A program made the position numbers and the translations under genes. Below, one piece after another: positions 63,732-64,000 of a DNA stretch of 64,000 nt; within the stretch, counting starts at the first letter, position 1, and the number at the start of each line of letters is the position of its first letter. This DNA comes from Wenzhouxiangella sp. XN24 (GTDB taxonomy: Bacteria; Pseudomonadota; Gammaproteobacteria; Steroidobacterales; XN24), in the NCBI RefSeq assembly GCF_011064545.1, contig NZ_JAAMFG010000030.1, positions 174,401 to 238,400 on the forward strand, read 5' to 3'. The notes under the pieces were generated by a model. The model was given only the letters and a program-made list of their open reading frames with translations, made no database searches and was not told where the DNA came from.

Positions 63732-63985
63732 GAGATCAGATCCTTCATCGCTGTGTTCTCGAGCGCCAAGTCTGCATACATGCGTTTGAGCCTCGCGTTC
63801 TCGGCTTCGAGCTCTTTGACCCGTTTCAGGTCCGAGGCTTCCATGCCGCCGTACTTCGATTTCCACTTGTAGTACGTGGCCTCCGAAATTCCGTGCTTGC
63901 GGCAAAGCTCGCTGATCCGCATCCCGGCGTCCGCCGACTTCAGGATCGAGACGATCTGCGTCTCCGTGAATCGTGATTTCCTCAT
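63719..63985 (-). CDS. IS3 transposase OrfA, element 2
   Basis: 88 residues: HTH (RFTETQIVSILKSADAGMRISELCRKHGISEATYYKWKSKYGG) and leucine zipper. It ends in a run of seven A (plus-strand T7 63725-63731) read as A-AAA-AAA, the -1 slippage site leading into OrfB. Confidence 0.9.
   Translation of the reverse strand: MRKSRFTETQIVSILKSADAGMRISELCRKHGISEATYYKWKSKYGGMEASDLKRVKELEAENARLKRMYADLALENTAMKDLISKKL
63725..63731 (-). promoter_or_regulatory. programmed -1 frameshift site of IS3 element 2
   Basis: A7 slippery heptamer in the OrfA frame, two codons before the OrfA stop at 63719-63721. Confidence 0.7.
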
Positions 63986-64000
63986 CAGAACCTCCTGGCA

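Larger units (their letters stand above)
62871..64000 (-). mobile_element. IS3-family insertion sequence 2, runs to window end
   Basis: OrfA and OrfB of a second IS3-type element. The end on the orfA side lies beyond the window and the other end (near 62830-62870) is not clear, so the bounds are partial. Confidence 0.75.

Overview
This 64 kb window looks like the chromosome of a high-GC gammaproteobacterium. The evidence is the gene order around tsaD / rpsU-yqeY-dnaG-rpoD, the PA2778/PA2779 protein pair and the PEP-CTERM proteins; I cannot name a genus. Visually the left 28.8 kb is uniformly GC-rich, while 29-58 kb is lower and more uneven in GC, as expected of acquired DNA.

Core part, 1-28.8 kb. 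It holds cca (5' end outside the window), uppP, a MidA-type methyltransferase, a pteridine reductase, a compact folB-folK-S41 peptidase operon, tsaD, the macromolecular-synthesis operon (rpsU, yqeY, dnaG, rpoD), a 1007-residue DUF748/AsmA-like envelope protein, a malic enzyme, the PA2778/PA2779 pair, dodecin, a succinate-semialdehyde dehydrogenase, a DUF2860 outer-membrane protein, a divergent regulator/RND efflux locus with a patatin lipoprotein, and two toxin-antitoxin-like pairs (Phd/VapC with an operator palindrome, and a nucleotidyltransferase pair).

Island, 28.86-57.97 kb. A tRNA gene with anticodon CAT (28831-28906) is the attachment target. Its last 45 bases recur exactly at 57922-57966 and 61840-61884. 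Between the first two copies lies a 29 kb integrative island carrying its own tyrosine integrase (52254-53432), an AlpA-like regulator, a RepA-like ATPase and an ArdB/KlcA antirestriction protein. Its cargo is defence-like: a Schlafen/AlbA_2 protein, several PD-(D/E)XK-like nucleases, a coiled-coil NYN nuclease, candidate GIY-YIG proteins, and a five-gene type I restriction operon. In that operon a small protein and a catalytically degenerate HsdM-HsdS fusion precede ordinary hsdM, hsdS and hsdR.

PEP-CTERM array, 57.9-62.8 kb. Three separate PEP-CTERM genes each have a sigma-54-type promoter (TGGC-N7-TTGC) and their own terminator. They are interspersed with copies of a tRNA-adjacent repeat centred on the palindrome AAGGGATTGGAATCCCTT. 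Two of the att copies carry the same left-hand arm of TTCGG(A/G)C direct repeats and a hairpin whose stem has a compensatory base-pair change, so at least two related elements have used this site. Two IS3-family elements with programmed -1 frameshift signals lie in the same stretch; the second runs to the window edge. The sigma-54/PEP-CTERM array and the modified type I operon are the most unusual contents.
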